This document shows, piece after piece, positions 9,237 through 18,516 of a stretch of 64,000 nucleotides of DNA. Position numbers and translations under genes: made by a program. The notes under the pieces are model-generated. The model made no database searches, was not told where the DNA came from, and saw nothing but the letters and a program-made list of their open reading frames with translations. This DNA is from Scandinavium sp036271055 (GTDB lineage: Bacteria > Pseudomonadota > Gammaproteobacteria > Enterobacterales > Enterobacteriaceae): assembly GCF_036271055.1 (NCBI RefSeq), contig NZ_DATBBJ010000019.1:5071-69070 (forward strand). The letters are read 5' to 3'. Positions within the stretch are counted from its first letter, which is position 1; each line of letters begins with the position of its first letter.

Positions 9237-10019
9237 TTACAGCTGGGTGAGTTTCTGCAGCATCTGGTCGGTGGTCGACACCGCCTTGCTGTTGATCTCA
9301 TACGCACGCTGCACCTGAATCATGTTGACCAGTTCTTCCGCCACGTTGACGTTGGAGGTTTCAACATAACCCTGATACAACAGGCCCGCGCCATTAAGGC
9401 CAGGCGTGCTGTCATTCGGCGCGCCAGATGCCTGCGTTTCGGTGTACAGGTTCTCACCGATACTCTCGAGGCCCGCATTATTCATAAAGGTCGTCAGGTT
9501 CAACTGACCGACCTGCACCGGGTTGGTTTGCCCTTGCTGGGTCACGCTCACCACGCCATCACGCCCGATAGTCACACTCAGGGTGTTGGCAGGAATGGTG
9601 ATCGCAGGCTGCACCTGGAAACCGCCAGCGGTAACCAACTGACCGTTCTGATCGACCTGGAACGAACCGTCGCGGGTATAGGCAGATGTGCCATCCGGCA
9701 ACAGCACCTGGAAGAAACCTTCGCCTTTGATGGCGACGTCTTTGCTGTTATCGGTTTGGCTCAGGTTGCCCTGGGTGTGAATACGCTCGGTAGCAACCGG
9801 ACGTACACCCGTACCAATCTGCAAACCTGATGGCAGCGTGGTCTGTTCGGACGATTGCGCGCCCGGCTGACGAATGGTCTGGTAAAGCAAATCTTCAAAC
9901 ACAGCACGCTGACGTTTGAAACCGTTGGTACTGACGTTCGCCAGGTTGTTGGCGATAACGTCCATGTTGGTTTGCTGGGCGTCGAGGCCGGTTTTGGCAA
10001 TCCATAATGAACTGATCAT
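9237..10019 (-). CDS. flgG: Flagellar distal rod protein FlgG
   Basis: 260 residues, exactly the common length. The N-terminal rod signature LDAQQTNMDVIANNLANVST is present. The C-terminal helix VNVAEELVNMIQVQRAYEIN pairs with the N terminus in the assembled rod. It is exported through the flagellar type III system. Confidence 0.97.
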   Translation of the reverse strand: MISSLWIAKTGLDAQQTNMDVIANNLANVSTNGFKRQRAVFEDLLYQTIRQPGAQSSEQTTLPSGLQIGTGVRPVATERIHTQGNLSQTDNSKDVAIKGEGFFQVLLPDGTSAYTRDGSFQVDQNGQLVTAGGFQVQPAITIPANTLSVTIGRDGVVSVTQQGQTNPVQVGQLNLTTFMNNAGLESIGENLYTETQASGAPNDSTPGLNGAGLLYQGYVETSNVNVAEELVNMIQVQRAYEINSKAVSTTDQMLQKLTQL

Positions 10020-10076
10020 GTTTTTTCCTGTATCTCCCTAAATCGCACTGGCTACAGCCTGAACGATGACGGAAGA

Positions 10077-10835
10077 TTAGCTCATTGATAACAGTTGGTT
10101 AGCCTTCTGCGCGTTGTCGTCAACGCTGCTGATGACCTTCATCTGCATTTCAAAACGTCGCGAACTGGCAATCATCTCCACCATCGCTGTAACCGGCTTC
10201 ACGTTACTGCCTTCCAGCACACCGGACTGCAGGCGAATGGACGGATCGGATTGCAGCACCGCGCCACGGGTCGCCTGCGCCGCTGGCGTCAGACGGAACA
10301 TGCCGTCATCACCGCGCGTCACTTCGTTATCCGCCGCCTTCACTAGTTTCAGTTTGCCAACGGGTGAAATGGTGTTCGCCGGGTCACCCGGATTGAGCGC
10401 CGAAATCGTGCCGTCAGACGCAATAGTGATGTCAGACCCTTCCGGCACCGTGACCGCACCGCCGCCGTCGCCCAGCACCGGATTTCCCTGAATGGTCAAC
10501 TGACCCGTAGGCGTCACCTGGATGTTGCCGTTACGGGTGTACCCTTCCGTGCCATCCGGATTCTGCACCGCCAGCCAGCCATCCTGCTGCAACGCCACGT
10601 CTAGTGGACGGGCGGTGTAGTCAAGCTGACCAGGCGTCATGTCTGACCCTGGCGTAGAACCGGCGACAAGTGTGCGTGTCTGGTACGTTTCCCCATTCAC
10701 GGGCACAGCGCGTAGCGCCGCTAGCTGCCCACGAAATCCCGGCGTAGACGTGTTGGCGAGATTGTTGGCAGTGACAGCCTGCATTTCCATCGTCTGGCTG
10801 GCCGCGCCCATCGCGGTATATATTGCGTGATCCAT
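10077..10835 (-). CDS. flgF: Flagellar proximal rod protein FlgF
   Basis: 252 residues. The start MDHAIYTAMGAASQTMEMQ and the segment AVTANNLANTSTPGFRGQ carry the rod-protein Asn-Asn-Leu-Ala-Asn signature. The C terminus SRRFEMQMKVISSVDDNAQK is the helical partner. It lies between flgE and flgG in canonical order. Confidence 0.96.
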   Translation of the reverse strand: MDHAIYTAMGAASQTMEMQAVTANNLANTSTPGFRGQLAALRAVPVNGETYQTRTLVAGSTPGSDMTPGQLDYTARPLDVALQQDGWLAVQNPDGTEGYTRNGNIQVTPTGQLTIQGNPVLGDGGGAVTVPEGSDITIASDGTISALNPGDPANTISPVGKLKLVKAADNEVTRGDDGMFRLTPAAQATRGAVLQSDPSIRLQSGVLEGSNVKPVTAMVEMIASSRRFEMQMKVISSVDDNAQKANQLLSMS

Positions 10836-10855
10836 GAAGCCGTCCCGTCAGGCGC

Positions 10856-12064
10856 TTAGCGCAGGTTAACCAGGGTGTTGAGGATCTGATCCTGGGTTTT
10901 GATGGTCTGCGCGTTCGACTGATAGTTACGCTGCGCGACAATCATGTTCACCAGTTCTTTACTCAGATCGACGTTCGATGCTTCCAGCGCGCCGTTGGTC
11001 AGGGTGCCGAAGTTGCCGGTGCCTGCCGTGCCGAGCAGCGCGACACCGGAAGACTGCGTGGATGACCAGACGTTATCGCCTTCGGACTGTAGCCCTTCGT
11101 TGTTGGCAAAGTTAGCCAGTACGATTTGTCCCATCAGCTGCGTTTGTTCGTTGGAGTAGTTCCCGACGACGCTGCCATCATCATTGATCTGATAGCTCAC
11201 CAGGTTGCCCGGCTTATAGCCATTTTGGTTAGTGGCGACAATATCGTTTGACCCGGTGTTCTGCTGCATCGAGTTGGCAAAGTTCAGGCTGAAACTCGCT
11301 GCAGTGGCACCATTAATGGTGCCGGTCGTCATCGGTTGGGTTATTCCGCCGGTCATCACACCGTCAGCGTTAAAGGTCATTGGGGTGCCAGCCTGGAACG
11401 GCGCACCCGCAACGCTGCTGTCTTGAGTGTAGAAATCCCAGGTGTTCGCCGTCGCGCTCTTCACGAAATAGACGTTCATATCGTGGGAGTTACCTTGGGA
11501 ATCAAAAACGGTGACGGTGCCTTTTTTGTTGTACGTGTCCGGATTGGTCGGATCAAACCCTGTTGTTGCTGGCACAGGATCTGTCGAGTTCAGGTTGACC
11601 TGCATGGACGCCGTTGTAGTAGTTTTTGCCGGCATCAGCGTATTAGGGATATTCAGTCCAACCGGGTTTGCCCCCTGCTGAATAGTCGGCGGCGTGCCGG
11701 TTGCCGGGTAGCCCGTCAGTTGCAGACCCTGCATGTTCACCAGGTTGCGGTTTTCATCCAGTTTGAACTGACCGTTACGGCTGTAGTACACGGAACCGTT
11801 GCTGTCGGTCAGACGGAAGAAACCGTTCTGGCTGATAGCGACATCCAGCGCACGACCGGTGCTGGTGGTGGTGCCGTCGTTGAAGTCCTGGGTAATGCCT
11901 GCAACTTTAACGCCCAGACCCACTTTGGAACCGGCAAACATGTCGGCGAACGAAGCGGTGCCGGCTTTGAAGCCATAGGTCGCGGAGTTGGCAATGTTGT
12001 TGCCAATTACATCGAGATTGGTGGCCGCGGCATTCAGGCCGCTGACCGCTTGAGAAAAGGCCAT
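10856..12064 (-). CDS. flgE: Flagellar hook protein FlgE
   Basis: 402 residues (E. coli 402). It begins MAFSQAVSGLNAAATNLDVI GNNIANSATYGFK and ends NYQSNAQTIKTQDQILNTLVNLR, the two D0 helices of hook subunits. It polymerises under the FlgD cap to form the hook. The central region is the surface-exposed, variable D1/D2 part. Confidence 0.97.
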   Translation of the reverse strand: MAFSQAVSGLNAAATNLDVIGNNIANSATYGFKAGTASFADMFAGSKVGLGVKVAGITQDFNDGTTTSTGRALDVAISQNGFFRLTDSNGSVYYSRNGQFKLDENRNLVNMQGLQLTGYPATGTPPTIQQGANPVGLNIPNTLMPAKTTTTASMQVNLNSTDPVPATTGFDPTNPDTYNKKGTVTVFDSQGNSHDMNVYFVKSATANTWDFYTQDSSVAGAPFQAGTPMTFNADGVMTGGITQPMTTGTINGATAASFSLNFANSMQQNTGSNDIVATNQNGYKPGNLVSYQINDDGSVVGNYSNEQTQLMGQIVLANFANNEGLQSEGDNVWSSTQSSGVALLGTAGTGNFGTLTNGALEASNVDLSKELVNMIVAQRNYQSNAQTIKTQDQILNTLVNLR

Positions 12065-12091
12065 GTCTTAACTCCTGCTAAGGTTGAAGGC

Positions 12092-12781
12092 TTAAATAAT
12101 CTGACGAACTTCGTCGAGCGTGGTGGTGCCATACGTTCCGAGATCCAGCAGATTACCGCTGCTTCCCTTCGTAACCCCTTGCACCAGCGCGAACTGGAGT
12201 GGCTGAGCCACCAGTTGCGTGCCGTTAGTGCTGGCGGCAATCGAGACGTTATAAGCGCCGTCCGGAACGGTGCTGCCATCGGAGGCAGTCCCGTCCCAGG
12301 TAAAGGTATGAACGCCAGCCGTGAGGCTGCCGAGATCCATCGTGCGGATCACTTTGCCGCTGCTGTCGGTGACGGTAGCTGTCGCTTTATCGGCAGCTTG
12401 TGTCAACTCAACGCCAAACGGCGTGGTGCTGGCGGTGCCATCAGAACCGGCACCAGCAAGCACCACGGAACCTGGGATCATCACCCCATGACCAATCAGC
12501 GAACTCGCCTGCAGTGACTGGCTGTTATCAATCTGACCAGAAATAGAGCCAAGCGTGGTATTCAGTTTTTCAATCCCGCTGACGGTGCTGATTTGTGCCA
12601 ACTGGGAAGTTAGTTGGCTGTTGTCCATCGGGTTGGTCGGATCCTGGTTTTTCAACTGCGCGACCAACAGCGTCAGGAAGCTGCTTTGCAGATCGGATGC
12701 GTTGCTGGTGGTTAAACTGCCGCTGGTGGCGGTAGTCGCTGCGCTGCTGGTCGGGTCATTCACATTCACGGCAATAGACAT
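12092..12781 (-). CDS. flgD: Hook-cap (hook assembly scaffold) protein FlgD
   Basis: 229 residues (E. coli 231). The N-terminal signature FLTLLVAQLKNQDPTNPMDN is present, followed by a Tudor/fibronectin-like beta region that includes TFTWDGTASDGS. It caps the growing hook and is removed once the hook is complete. It lies between flgC and flgE. Confidence 0.97.
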   Translation of the reverse strand: MSIAVNVNDPTSSAATTATSGSLTTSNASDLQSSFLTLLVAQLKNQDPTNPMDNSQLTSQLAQISTVSGIEKLNTTLGSISGQIDNSQSLQASSLIGHGVMIPGSVVLAGAGSDGTASTTPFGVELTQAADKATATVTDSSGKVIRTMDLGSLTAGVHTFTWDGTASDGSTVPDGAYNVSIAASTNGTQLVAQPLQFALVQGVTKGSSGNLLDLGTYGTTTLDEVRQII

Positions 12782-12792
12782 CGTTTTCTCCG

Positions 12793-13197
12793 TTACTGAC
12801 CGAGGGTCAGCGTTTTGAGCATCATGCTCTTGACGGTATTGAGTACTTCAACGTTGGCCTGGTAGCTGCGGGAAGCCGACATGGTGTTGACCATCTCTTC
12901 CACCACATCGACGTTTGGCATCTTCACGTAGCCCTTGGCGTCCGCCAGCGGATTACCCGGCTGATACACCAGCTTGAAGGGATCCTGGCTTTCCACCACA
13001 TCGGCGACTTTTACCCCACCCGTTGCCGCACCGGTCGGTGCATCAACCTGAAAAACGACCTGTTTAGCGCGATAAGGCTGACCATCTGGCCCGGTCACGC
13101 TGTCGGCGTTGGCGAGGTTACTGGCGGCGACGTTGAGGCGTTTGGACTGCGCGGTCAGCGCCGATCCTGCAACGTCGAAAATATTCAGTAATGCCAT
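12793..13197 (-). CDS. flgC: Flagellar proximal rod protein FlgC
   Basis: 134 residues, as in E. coli. It starts MALLNIFDVAGSALTAQSKR and carries NVAASNLANADSVTG (rod signature) and VDVVEEMVNTMSASRSYQAN near the C terminus. It lies 3 bases after the flgB stop codon. Confidence 0.97.
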   Translation of the reverse strand: MALLNIFDVAGSALTAQSKRLNVAASNLANADSVTGPDGQPYRAKQVVFQVDAPTGAATGGVKVADVVESQDPFKLVYQPGNPLADAKGYVKMPNVDVVEEMVNTMSASRSYQANVEVLNTVKSMMLKTLTLGQ

Positions 13198-13200
13198 GAA

Positions 13201-13614
13201 TTAGTTCCCCTGCAGCACGGTCATCATGCTTTTAATTTGCCCGCCCAACACGGTCAAACCGGTCTGGTATTGCAGGCTGTTGTCGGCGAATTGCGTGCGC
13301 TCCCGGTCCATATCGACGGTGTTACCGTCCATTGATGGCTGATCAGGGACCCGATACATCAGGTCAACAGAGGGGGCCGTCATCGCCTGGGCTGGAATAT
13401 GGCGTTCGGAGGTCAGCGTGAGCGACACACCGCTGGTTTCCGCGCGCCCGCGATCCATCACTTTTTTCAGTTCACTGGCAAAATCCACATCGCGCGCTTG
13501 ATACCCCGGGGTATCGGCGTTAGCAATGTTCGAGGCCAGGATTTCCTGACGCTGGGCGCGCAGGTTCAACGCTTCTTGTTGAAAACGTAGCGCAGCGTCG
13601 AGTTTGTCGAGCAT
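13201..13614 (-). CDS. flgB: Flagellar proximal rod protein FlgB
   Basis: 137 residues (E. coli 138). It carries the ILASNIANADTPGYQARDVDF rod motif and the C-terminal YQTGLTVLGGQIKSMMTVLQ. It is the first gene of the leftward flgBCDEFGHIJ operon and is divergent from flgA. Confidence 0.97.
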   Translation of the reverse strand: MLDKLDAALRFQQEALNLRAQRQEILASNIANADTPGYQARDVDFASELKKVMDRGRAETSGVSLTLTSERHIPAQAMTAPSVDLMYRVPDQPSMDGNTVDMDRERTQFADNSLQYQTGLTVLGGQIKSMMTVLQGN

Positions 13615-13774
13615 GTCTCCTCCGCCGAAGGCAATAGTTCATTCAGCGTTCAGATTAATCCCAAATCTGGTGCGCCATCGTCGGAATAAAAGCCAAATGC
13701 ATCGCTATTTGTTGCGTTGAAGTTCTTCGCTTGCAGGTAAAATTCGGCTATTCCCTGAGAAACCGGAGTTAGCT
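13615..13774. promoter_or_regulatory. flgA-flgB divergent promoter region with a probable FlhDC site
   Basis: The 160-base gap between two divergent class-2 flagellar units. At 13703-13710 is CGCTATTT, the reverse complement of the AAATAGCG part of the FlhDC box, with AAATG on its left. In E. coli this gap is activated by FlhD4C2. The second half-site is not clear to me. Confidence 0.6.
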
Positions 13775-14434
13775 ATGCGAAACCTGAATCGCACCCTCAC
13801 GTTGGCATTTGCGCTCCTGAGCCCGGTGGCCATCGCGCAAGACATACACCGCCAGCTCAATGATTTCTTTGTTCAGCGCCTCGCCGGTTTTAGCGATGCG
13901 GTGATGGTCAACCTGCGTAATCCCGGTGGCGCGATGCCGCAGTGCGAGCAGCCTGCGCTCAGCGTAATGGGCAACACTAAACTGTGGGGAAACCAGACCG
14001 TGCAGGCGCAGTGCGGAACGGAGAAGCGTTACATCCAGGTGTTTGTCGAAGCGACAGGCAACTATGTTGTGGCAGCACAACCTATCGTCAGAGGGGCGGC
14101 ACTTCAGCCTGGTAGCGTGATTTTAAAGCGTGGGCGGCTGGACCAGCTGCCGCCGCGAACTATGCTTGATATAAAGCAGGCGCAGGATGCGGTCTCGATG
14201 CGTGACCTGGCGCCGGGCCAGCCCGTCCAACTGTCGATGCTGCGACAATCCTGGCGCGTTAAAGCCGGGCAAAAAGTGCAGGTGATTGCCAGCGGCGATG
14301 GCTTTAGCGCCAATGCGGAAGGCCAGGCACTGAACAATGCCGCGGTCGCGCAAAACGCTCGCGTGAGAATGCCTTCAGGACAGGTAGTGAGCGGTCAGGT
14401 CGATTCGGATGGGAATATTCTGATTAACCTATAA
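13775..14434 (+). CDS. flgA: Flagellar P-ring assembly chaperone FlgA
   Basis: 219 residues, the family length. The N-terminal Sec signal (LALLSPVAIAQD) sends it to the periplasm. The C-terminal SAF-type domain has RAAALQPGSVI followed by GQKVQVIASGDGFS and the end GQVVSGQVDSDGNILINL. It assists FlgI polymerisation into the P ring. It is transcribed opposite to flgB. Confidence 0.96.
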   Translation: MRNLNRTLTLAFALLSPVAIAQDIHRQLNDFFVQRLAGFSDAVMVNLRNPGGAMPQCEQPALSVMGNTKLWGNQTVQAQCGTEKRYIQVFVEATGNYVVAAQPIVRGAALQPGSVILKRGRLDQLPPRTMLDIKQAQDAVSMRDLAPGQPVQLSMLRQSWRVKAGQKVQVIASGDGFSANAEGQALNNAAVAQNARVRMPSGQVVSGQVDSDGNILINL

Positions 14435-14440
14435 TCTTTT

Positions 14441-14467
14441 TAAAGAATCTGTGAAGGCTGCCGATAA
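14441..14467 (+). promoter_or_regulatory. Sigma-28 (FliA) promoter of flgMN
   Basis: TAAAGAAT, an 11-base spacer and GCCGATAA match the FliA consensus, with a perfect -10 element. It lies between flgA and flgM, so the anti-sigma factor is made under the sigma factor it inhibits. Confidence 0.93.
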
Positions 14468-14528
14468 ATATTCAACAAGTGATGATGGCAGGCAGTAAAC
14501 GCCACGAAACCTCGATGAGGACAGGACT

Positions 14529-14822
14529 ATGAGCATTGATCGTACATCGCCCCTGAAGCCCGTTAACGCCGTCCAGCCGCGTGAACCTAATGAAGCCCAG
14601 GCGCAAAAATCTCGTCTGGATAAATCTTCTACCGCTAACAGCACTAACGTGACGCTGAGCGAAGCACAATCGAGCCTGATGCAACCGCGCACCAGCGACG
14701 TCAATATGGAACGCGTTGAAGCGCTGAAAACGGCTATCCGCAACGGCGAACTGAAAATGGATACCGGCAAAATCGCGGATTCGCTGATTTCGGACACCCA
14801 GAGCTGGCTGCAGAGTAAATAA
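14529..14822 (+). CDS. flgM: Anti-sigma-28 factor FlgM
   Basis: 97 residues, as in E. coli. It begins MSIDRTSPLKPVNAVQPRE and has the C-terminal sigma-28-binding half (NMERVEALKTAIRNGELKMD, ending DTQSWLQSK). It holds FliA inactive until the hook is finished, then is exported. It lies under its own FliA promoter and 4 bases before flgN. Confidence 0.97.
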   Translation: MSIDRTSPLKPVNAVQPREPNEAQAQKSRLDKSSTANSTNVTLSEAQSSLMQPRTSDVNMERVEALKTAIRNGELKMDTGKIADSLISDTQSWLQSK

Positions 14823-14826
14823 CAGA

Positions 14827-15249
14827 ATGAGTCGTCTGTCAGAAATACTGGATCACATGACCGTCATCCTGAACTCGCTGAAAGAGGTGATGGATGCCGA
14901 GCAGCAACAGCTTTCCGCTGGCAGCGTAAACAGCAGCAATCTGCAACGGATAACCGAAGAAAAAAGCTCATTGCTGGCGACCCTGGATTATCTGGAAAAA
15001 CAACGCCGCCTCGAGCAAGAAGCGCAGCGTTGTGCTAACGATGACGTTGCAGAACGCTGGCAAACTATTACCGAGAAAACCCAGCATTTACGCGATCTCA
15101 ATCAGCACAATGGCTGGCTACTCGAAGGACAAATTGAGCGAAACCAGCAGGCTTTGCAGGTGCTCAAACCGCATCAGGAACCGACGCTTTACGGCAAAGA
15201 CGGTCAAACCTCGTCCAGCGCTCGCGGGAATAAAAAGTTTTCCGTCTGA
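14827..15249 (+). CDS. flgN: Flagellar export chaperone FlgN
   Basis: 140 residues (E. coli 138), mostly helical and charged, with heptad-like leucines. It begins MSRLSEILDHMTVILNSLKE. It is the cytoplasmic chaperone for FlgK and FlgL before export. It is co-transcribed with flgM. Confidence 0.95.
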   Translation: MSRLSEILDHMTVILNSLKEVMDAEQQQLSAGSVNSSNLQRITEEKSSLLATLDYLEKQRRLEQEAQRCANDDVAERWQTITEKTQHLRDLNQHNGWLLEGQIERNQQALQVLKPHQEPTLYGKDGQTSSSARGNKKFSV

Positions 15250-15263
15250 TACCCCCTATCAAA

Positions 15264-15309
15264 ACCACAGGTCGCTTTGCCTTCATTAACGGCGCAGGAC
15301 CTGTGGTTT
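15264..15309. terminator. Bidirectional hairpin between flgN and the LysR gene
   Basis: AACCACAGGTC at 15264-15274 pairs with GACCTGTGGTT at 15299-15309. It lies between two convergent genes. T runs are short in both directions, so termination strength is uncertain. Confidence 0.6.
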
Positions 15310-15312
15310 GCC

Positions 15313-16197
15313 TCAGCTTTTATCGCTATTAATGCCCTTAAGCCAAGCTTGCACCGCAGCACTGTTCTCGTCAGCACGACTGATGAGCATTAAATTCGCC
15401 GTCATTTCGGGCGCGTTCAGTTCACGGTAGGTCAGACCCGGAATACTGATTTGTTGTAGCGGCTTGGGGACGAGCGCCAATCCAAGGCCCGCCGCCGCGA
15501 ATGCCAGCACGTTCAGACTGCTGCCGGTTCGGTGGGCAATATGCAGTCGTTCGCCCAACGCCTGACTCAACAAGACGGTAAGCCGCTCATCCACGTCATG
15601 CGCTTCATAGAGCACCAGCGGTTTATCTGCCAGCATCGGCAACGTAATTTTGGTATGCATTGCCAGAGGGTGATCGTCTGCCAGCGCGACCAGAATGCCC
15701 CACTCCCCAACGCTTTGCGCATGAATTCCAGGGCTGCGTAATGTGCTGTGATCTGGCGTATATCCAATATCCAGCAGCCCGGCGCGGATGGCTTCAACTT
15801 GCCGATGAGGGGCGATTTCCTCGATGGTCACTTCCACATCAGGGCTTGCGAGATGAAAACGACGAATGTCGCGCATCAACGTACCGCTGAAAATCGCATT
15901 GCCTGCAAAACCAATTCGTACCGTGCCGGTTTCACCGCGCAACGCCCGCTGAGTTGATTGTCTCGCAAACTCGGCCTGGGCAATGGTTCGCAGCGCCTGA
16001 ATCTCAAAGACTTTTCCGGCCTCCGTCAATTCAACGCGTCGGCTGGTTCGTTGAAACAGCGCCCCGCCCAACTCCTCTTCCAGCGCGCGAATCTGCATAC
16101 TCAGCGCCGGTTGGACTATATTCAGAGACTGCGCCGCGCGGCCAAAGTGCTTTTCTTTTGCGACGGCGAGAAAGTAACGCAGCTGCCGTAAGTCCAT
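15313..16197 (-). CDS. LysR-family transcriptional regulator, divergent from an NTF2-like gene
   Basis: 294 residues. The N-terminal helix-turn-helix is clear (LRQLRYFLAVAKEKHFGRAA, then IVQPALSMQIRALEEELGG), followed by the type-2 periplasmic-binding-like effector domain (GTVRIGFAGNAIFSG, GLGLALVPK). It resembles the BenM/CatM subclass, which often responds to aromatic acids; that link is inference. It is divergent from the gene at 16319, its likely target. The pair lies between flgN and murJ, which are neighbours in E. coli. Confidence 0.88.
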   Translation of the reverse strand: MDLRQLRYFLAVAKEKHFGRAAQSLNIVQPALSMQIRALEEELGGALFQRTSRRVELTEAGKVFEIQALRTIAQAEFARQSTQRALRGETGTVRIGFAGNAIFSGTLMRDIRRFHLASPDVEVTIEEIAPHRQVEAIRAGLLDIGYTPDHSTLRSPGIHAQSVGEWGILVALADDHPLAMHTKITLPMLADKPLVLYEAHDVDERLTVLLSQALGERLHIAHRTGSSLNVLAFAAAGLGLALVPKPLQQISIPGLTYRELNAPEMTANLMLISRADENSAAVQAWLKGINSDKS

Positions 16198-16318
16198 TAC
16201 ACCTCTTTAATCATTTAATCTGATTGATTGGTCATTATTCGATATTGGATGTTATCAATTAAAAACGCAATACTCCTGCCACACCCACGAACAATGACGT
16301 AAACCGGAGTCACCTATT

Positions 16319-16897
16319 ATGCAAAACGCCACCCTTGACGATCGCCAACAAATTACTGACCTGATGACCGGCTGGATCCACCGCGACCTGGCGCAATGGG
16401 ACGCAATGCGCGCGTTGTTCCATCCTGAAGGCACTATCGAGATAACCTGGTTTGAGGGGCTTTTCAGCGAATTTGTCGACGCTTCCGCAAAGATGGGCGC
16501 CTCTGCACTGAAAACCAAACATCTGATTGGCGCGCCCGTGGTGACCTTTAACGGTGATAAAGCCCTTGTCGAAACCAATGCCATGATCGTCGGCGAAAAT
16601 ATCGAGTTGGATCTCGGCTGTAGCGTCCACAACCGCTTCTACGATCGGGTCGAAAAACGCGACGGCCTCTGGAAAATTGTGCACCGTCAGAGCGTCTACG
16701 ACATGGGCGGTTTCACTTTCCCGCAGGGGCTGGTGGAGATTGATAAGTCCGTCAGCAAAAAATACCCACGCGAATATGCTGCGCTTGCGTACGTACTGGA
16801 AAAAAGTGGATTCCCTGTTAACCGTGTCTTTGCGACTCGTGGGAGCGAACTGGAGAAGAAAATGAAAGAGGAAGGTCAGGCGTGGCTCGCGGCCTGA
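16319..16897 (+). CDS. NTF2/SnoaL-like protein of unknown substrate
   Basis: 192 residues with no signal peptide or membrane segment. The first 130 or so residues look like an NTF2/SnoaL cone fold: DDRQQITDLMTGWIHRDLAQ (first helices), ALFHPEGTIEITW, VHNRFYDRVEKRDGLWKIVH. Proteins of this fold include dehydratases, isomerases and binding proteins, so function cannot be assigned. The divergent LysR gene suggests induction by a small molecule. Confidence 0.75.
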   Translation: MQNATLDDRQQITDLMTGWIHRDLAQWDAMRALFHPEGTIEITWFEGLFSEFVDASAKMGASALKTKHLIGAPVVTFNGDKALVETNAMIVGENIELDLGCSVHNRFYDRVEKRDGLWKIVHRQSVYDMGGFTFPQGLVEIDKSVSKKYPREYAALAYVLEKSGFPVNRVFATRGSELEKKMKEEGQAWLAA

Positions 16898-16916
16898 TAA
16901 AAACCATTCAATAACA

Positions 16917-16952
16917 ACGGCGGTGAATCACTTCGGTTCACCGCCGTTTTTG
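16917..16952. terminator. Terminator between the NTF2-like gene and murJ
   Basis: AACGGCGGTGAA and TTCACCGCCGTT form a 12-bp stem with a short loop, followed by TTTTTG on the + strand. Confidence 0.88.
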
Positions 16953-16953
16953 T

Positions 16954-18489
16954 TTATACCGTACGGCGCGCAAACTCCTTCACGCGGAAGCCCAACACCA
17001 GCAACGTAGCGAAGTAGGCTGCGATACCCGCCACCACTACCGCCATCAGACGCAGAATACGCAGCGGCATCGTGCCCTGCGACCATTCCGGCATGATATG
17101 CATCAGGCCAAACAGCGCCGCCGCCATCACAATCACCGCCACAATCAGGCGCGTCAGGAACAGGCCCCAACCCGGCTGCGGCGTAAAGATTTTTTGCTTA
17201 CGCAGTTGCCAGTAAAGCAGGCTGGCGTTGAGGCACGCCGCCAGACCAATCGATAGCGACAGACCAGCATGTTTCAGCGGGCCGATAAACGCGAGGTTCA
17301 TGACCTGAGTCAGGATCAGCGTCACGATAGCAATTTTAACCGGGGTTTTGATGTCCTGACGGGAATAGAAGCCCGGCGCGAGGACTTTCACCACAATCAG
17401 CCCCACCAACCCTACGGAATACGCCACCAGCGCGCGCTGCGTCATCGCCGCATCAAACGCGGTAAATTTGCCGTACTGGAACAACGCGACAGTTAGCGGT
17501 TTCGCCAGGATCCCCAGCGCCACCGCACTTGGCACAGCCAACAGGAAACACAGACGCAAGCCCCAGTCCATCAGGCGGCAATATTCATCATGATTACCGC
17601 TGGCAAAACTTTTCGACAGCGACGGCAGCAGAATAGTCCCTAACGCCACGCCCAACACACCGGACGGGAACTCCATCAAGCGGTCGGCGTAATACATCCA
17701 GGATACAGAACCCGACACCAGGAACGAGGCGAAAATGGTGTTGATGATCAGCGAAATCTGGCTCACGGACACGCCAAGAATAGCCGGACCCATCTGTTTC
17801 ACTACCCGGATAGAACCCGCATCTTTCAGATTGATGCGCGGCAGCACCAGCATGCCGATTTTTTTCAGGTGCGGCAGCTGATAGAACAATTGCAGCACGC
17901 CGCCTACGGTAACGGCCCACGCCAGCGCCAGGACCGGCGGGTTGAAATACGGCGCGGCAAACAGCGCAAAACCGATCATGCTGACGTTAAGAAACGTCGG
18001 TGCAAACGCCGGAACCGAGAACCGGTTCCAGGTATTCAAAATCGCCCCCACCAGCGAAGCCAGTGAGATAAGCAGAATATACGGGAAGGTAATGCGCAGC
18101 AGTTGACTGGTTAACGCGAATTTATCGGCGGTGTCCGCAAAGCCCGGCGCGGTGATGGTGATCACCCACGGCGCGGCCAGCATCCCGACGACGGTGACCA
18201 CCGCCAGCGCCAGGGTCAATAAACCGGAAACGTAGGAGACAAAAACACGTGTGGCGTCTTCGCCCTGTTTGCTTTTGTATTCCGCCAGAATGGGCACGAA
18301 CGCCTGAGAAAATGCCCCTTCAGCAAAGATGCGGCGCAGCAGATTCGGCAGTTTGAATGCCACAAAAAAGGCATCGGTTGCCATTCCCGCCCCAAAAACC
18401 CTTGCCACAATGGCATCGCGCGCAAAGCCGAGCACGCGAGAGAACATGGTCATTGAGCTGACGGCCGCCAGCGATTTTAATAGGTTCAT
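16954..18489 (-). CDS. murJ: Lipid II flippase MurJ
   Basis: 511 residues when started at MNLLKSLAAVSSMTMFSRVL, exactly the E. coli length; an upstream in-frame start would add six residues without a ribosome site. MurJ is an inner-membrane protein of 14 membrane segments in the MOP exporter superfamily and moves lipid II across the membrane for peptidoglycan synthesis. The conserved RVLGFARD and the Asp/Arg-bearing loops (EYKSKQGEDATR, NTWNRF) are present. It is also known as mviN. Confidence 0.97.
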   Translation of the reverse strand: MNLLKSLAAVSSMTMFSRVLGFARDAIVARVFGAGMATDAFFVAFKLPNLLRRIFAEGAFSQAFVPILAEYKSKQGEDATRVFVSYVSGLLTLALAVVTVVGMLAAPWVITITAPGFADTADKFALTSQLLRITFPYILLISLASLVGAILNTWNRFSVPAFAPTFLNVSMIGFALFAAPYFNPPVLALAWAVTVGGVLQLFYQLPHLKKIGMLVLPRINLKDAGSIRVVKQMGPAILGVSVSQISLIINTIFASFLVSGSVSWMYYADRLMEFPSGVLGVALGTILLPSLSKSFASGNHDEYCRLMDWGLRLCFLLAVPSAVALGILAKPLTVALFQYGKFTAFDAAMTQRALVAYSVGLVGLIVVKVLAPGFYSRQDIKTPVKIAIVTLILTQVMNLAFIGPLKHAGLSLSIGLAACLNASLLYWQLRKQKIFTPQPGWGLFLTRLIVAVIVMAAALFGLMHIMPEWSQGTMPLRILRLMAVVVAGIAAYFATLLVLGFRVKEFARRTV

Positions 18490-18516
18490 TAACGTGTTAT
18501 TCCACAACCCTGGATC

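Noticed and set aside
11336..12517. A 393-residue open frame on the + strand opposite flgE and flgD
   Set aside because: It is antisense to two clear flagellar genes, has low-complexity residues typical of reversed coding DNA, no ribosome site, and no family features.
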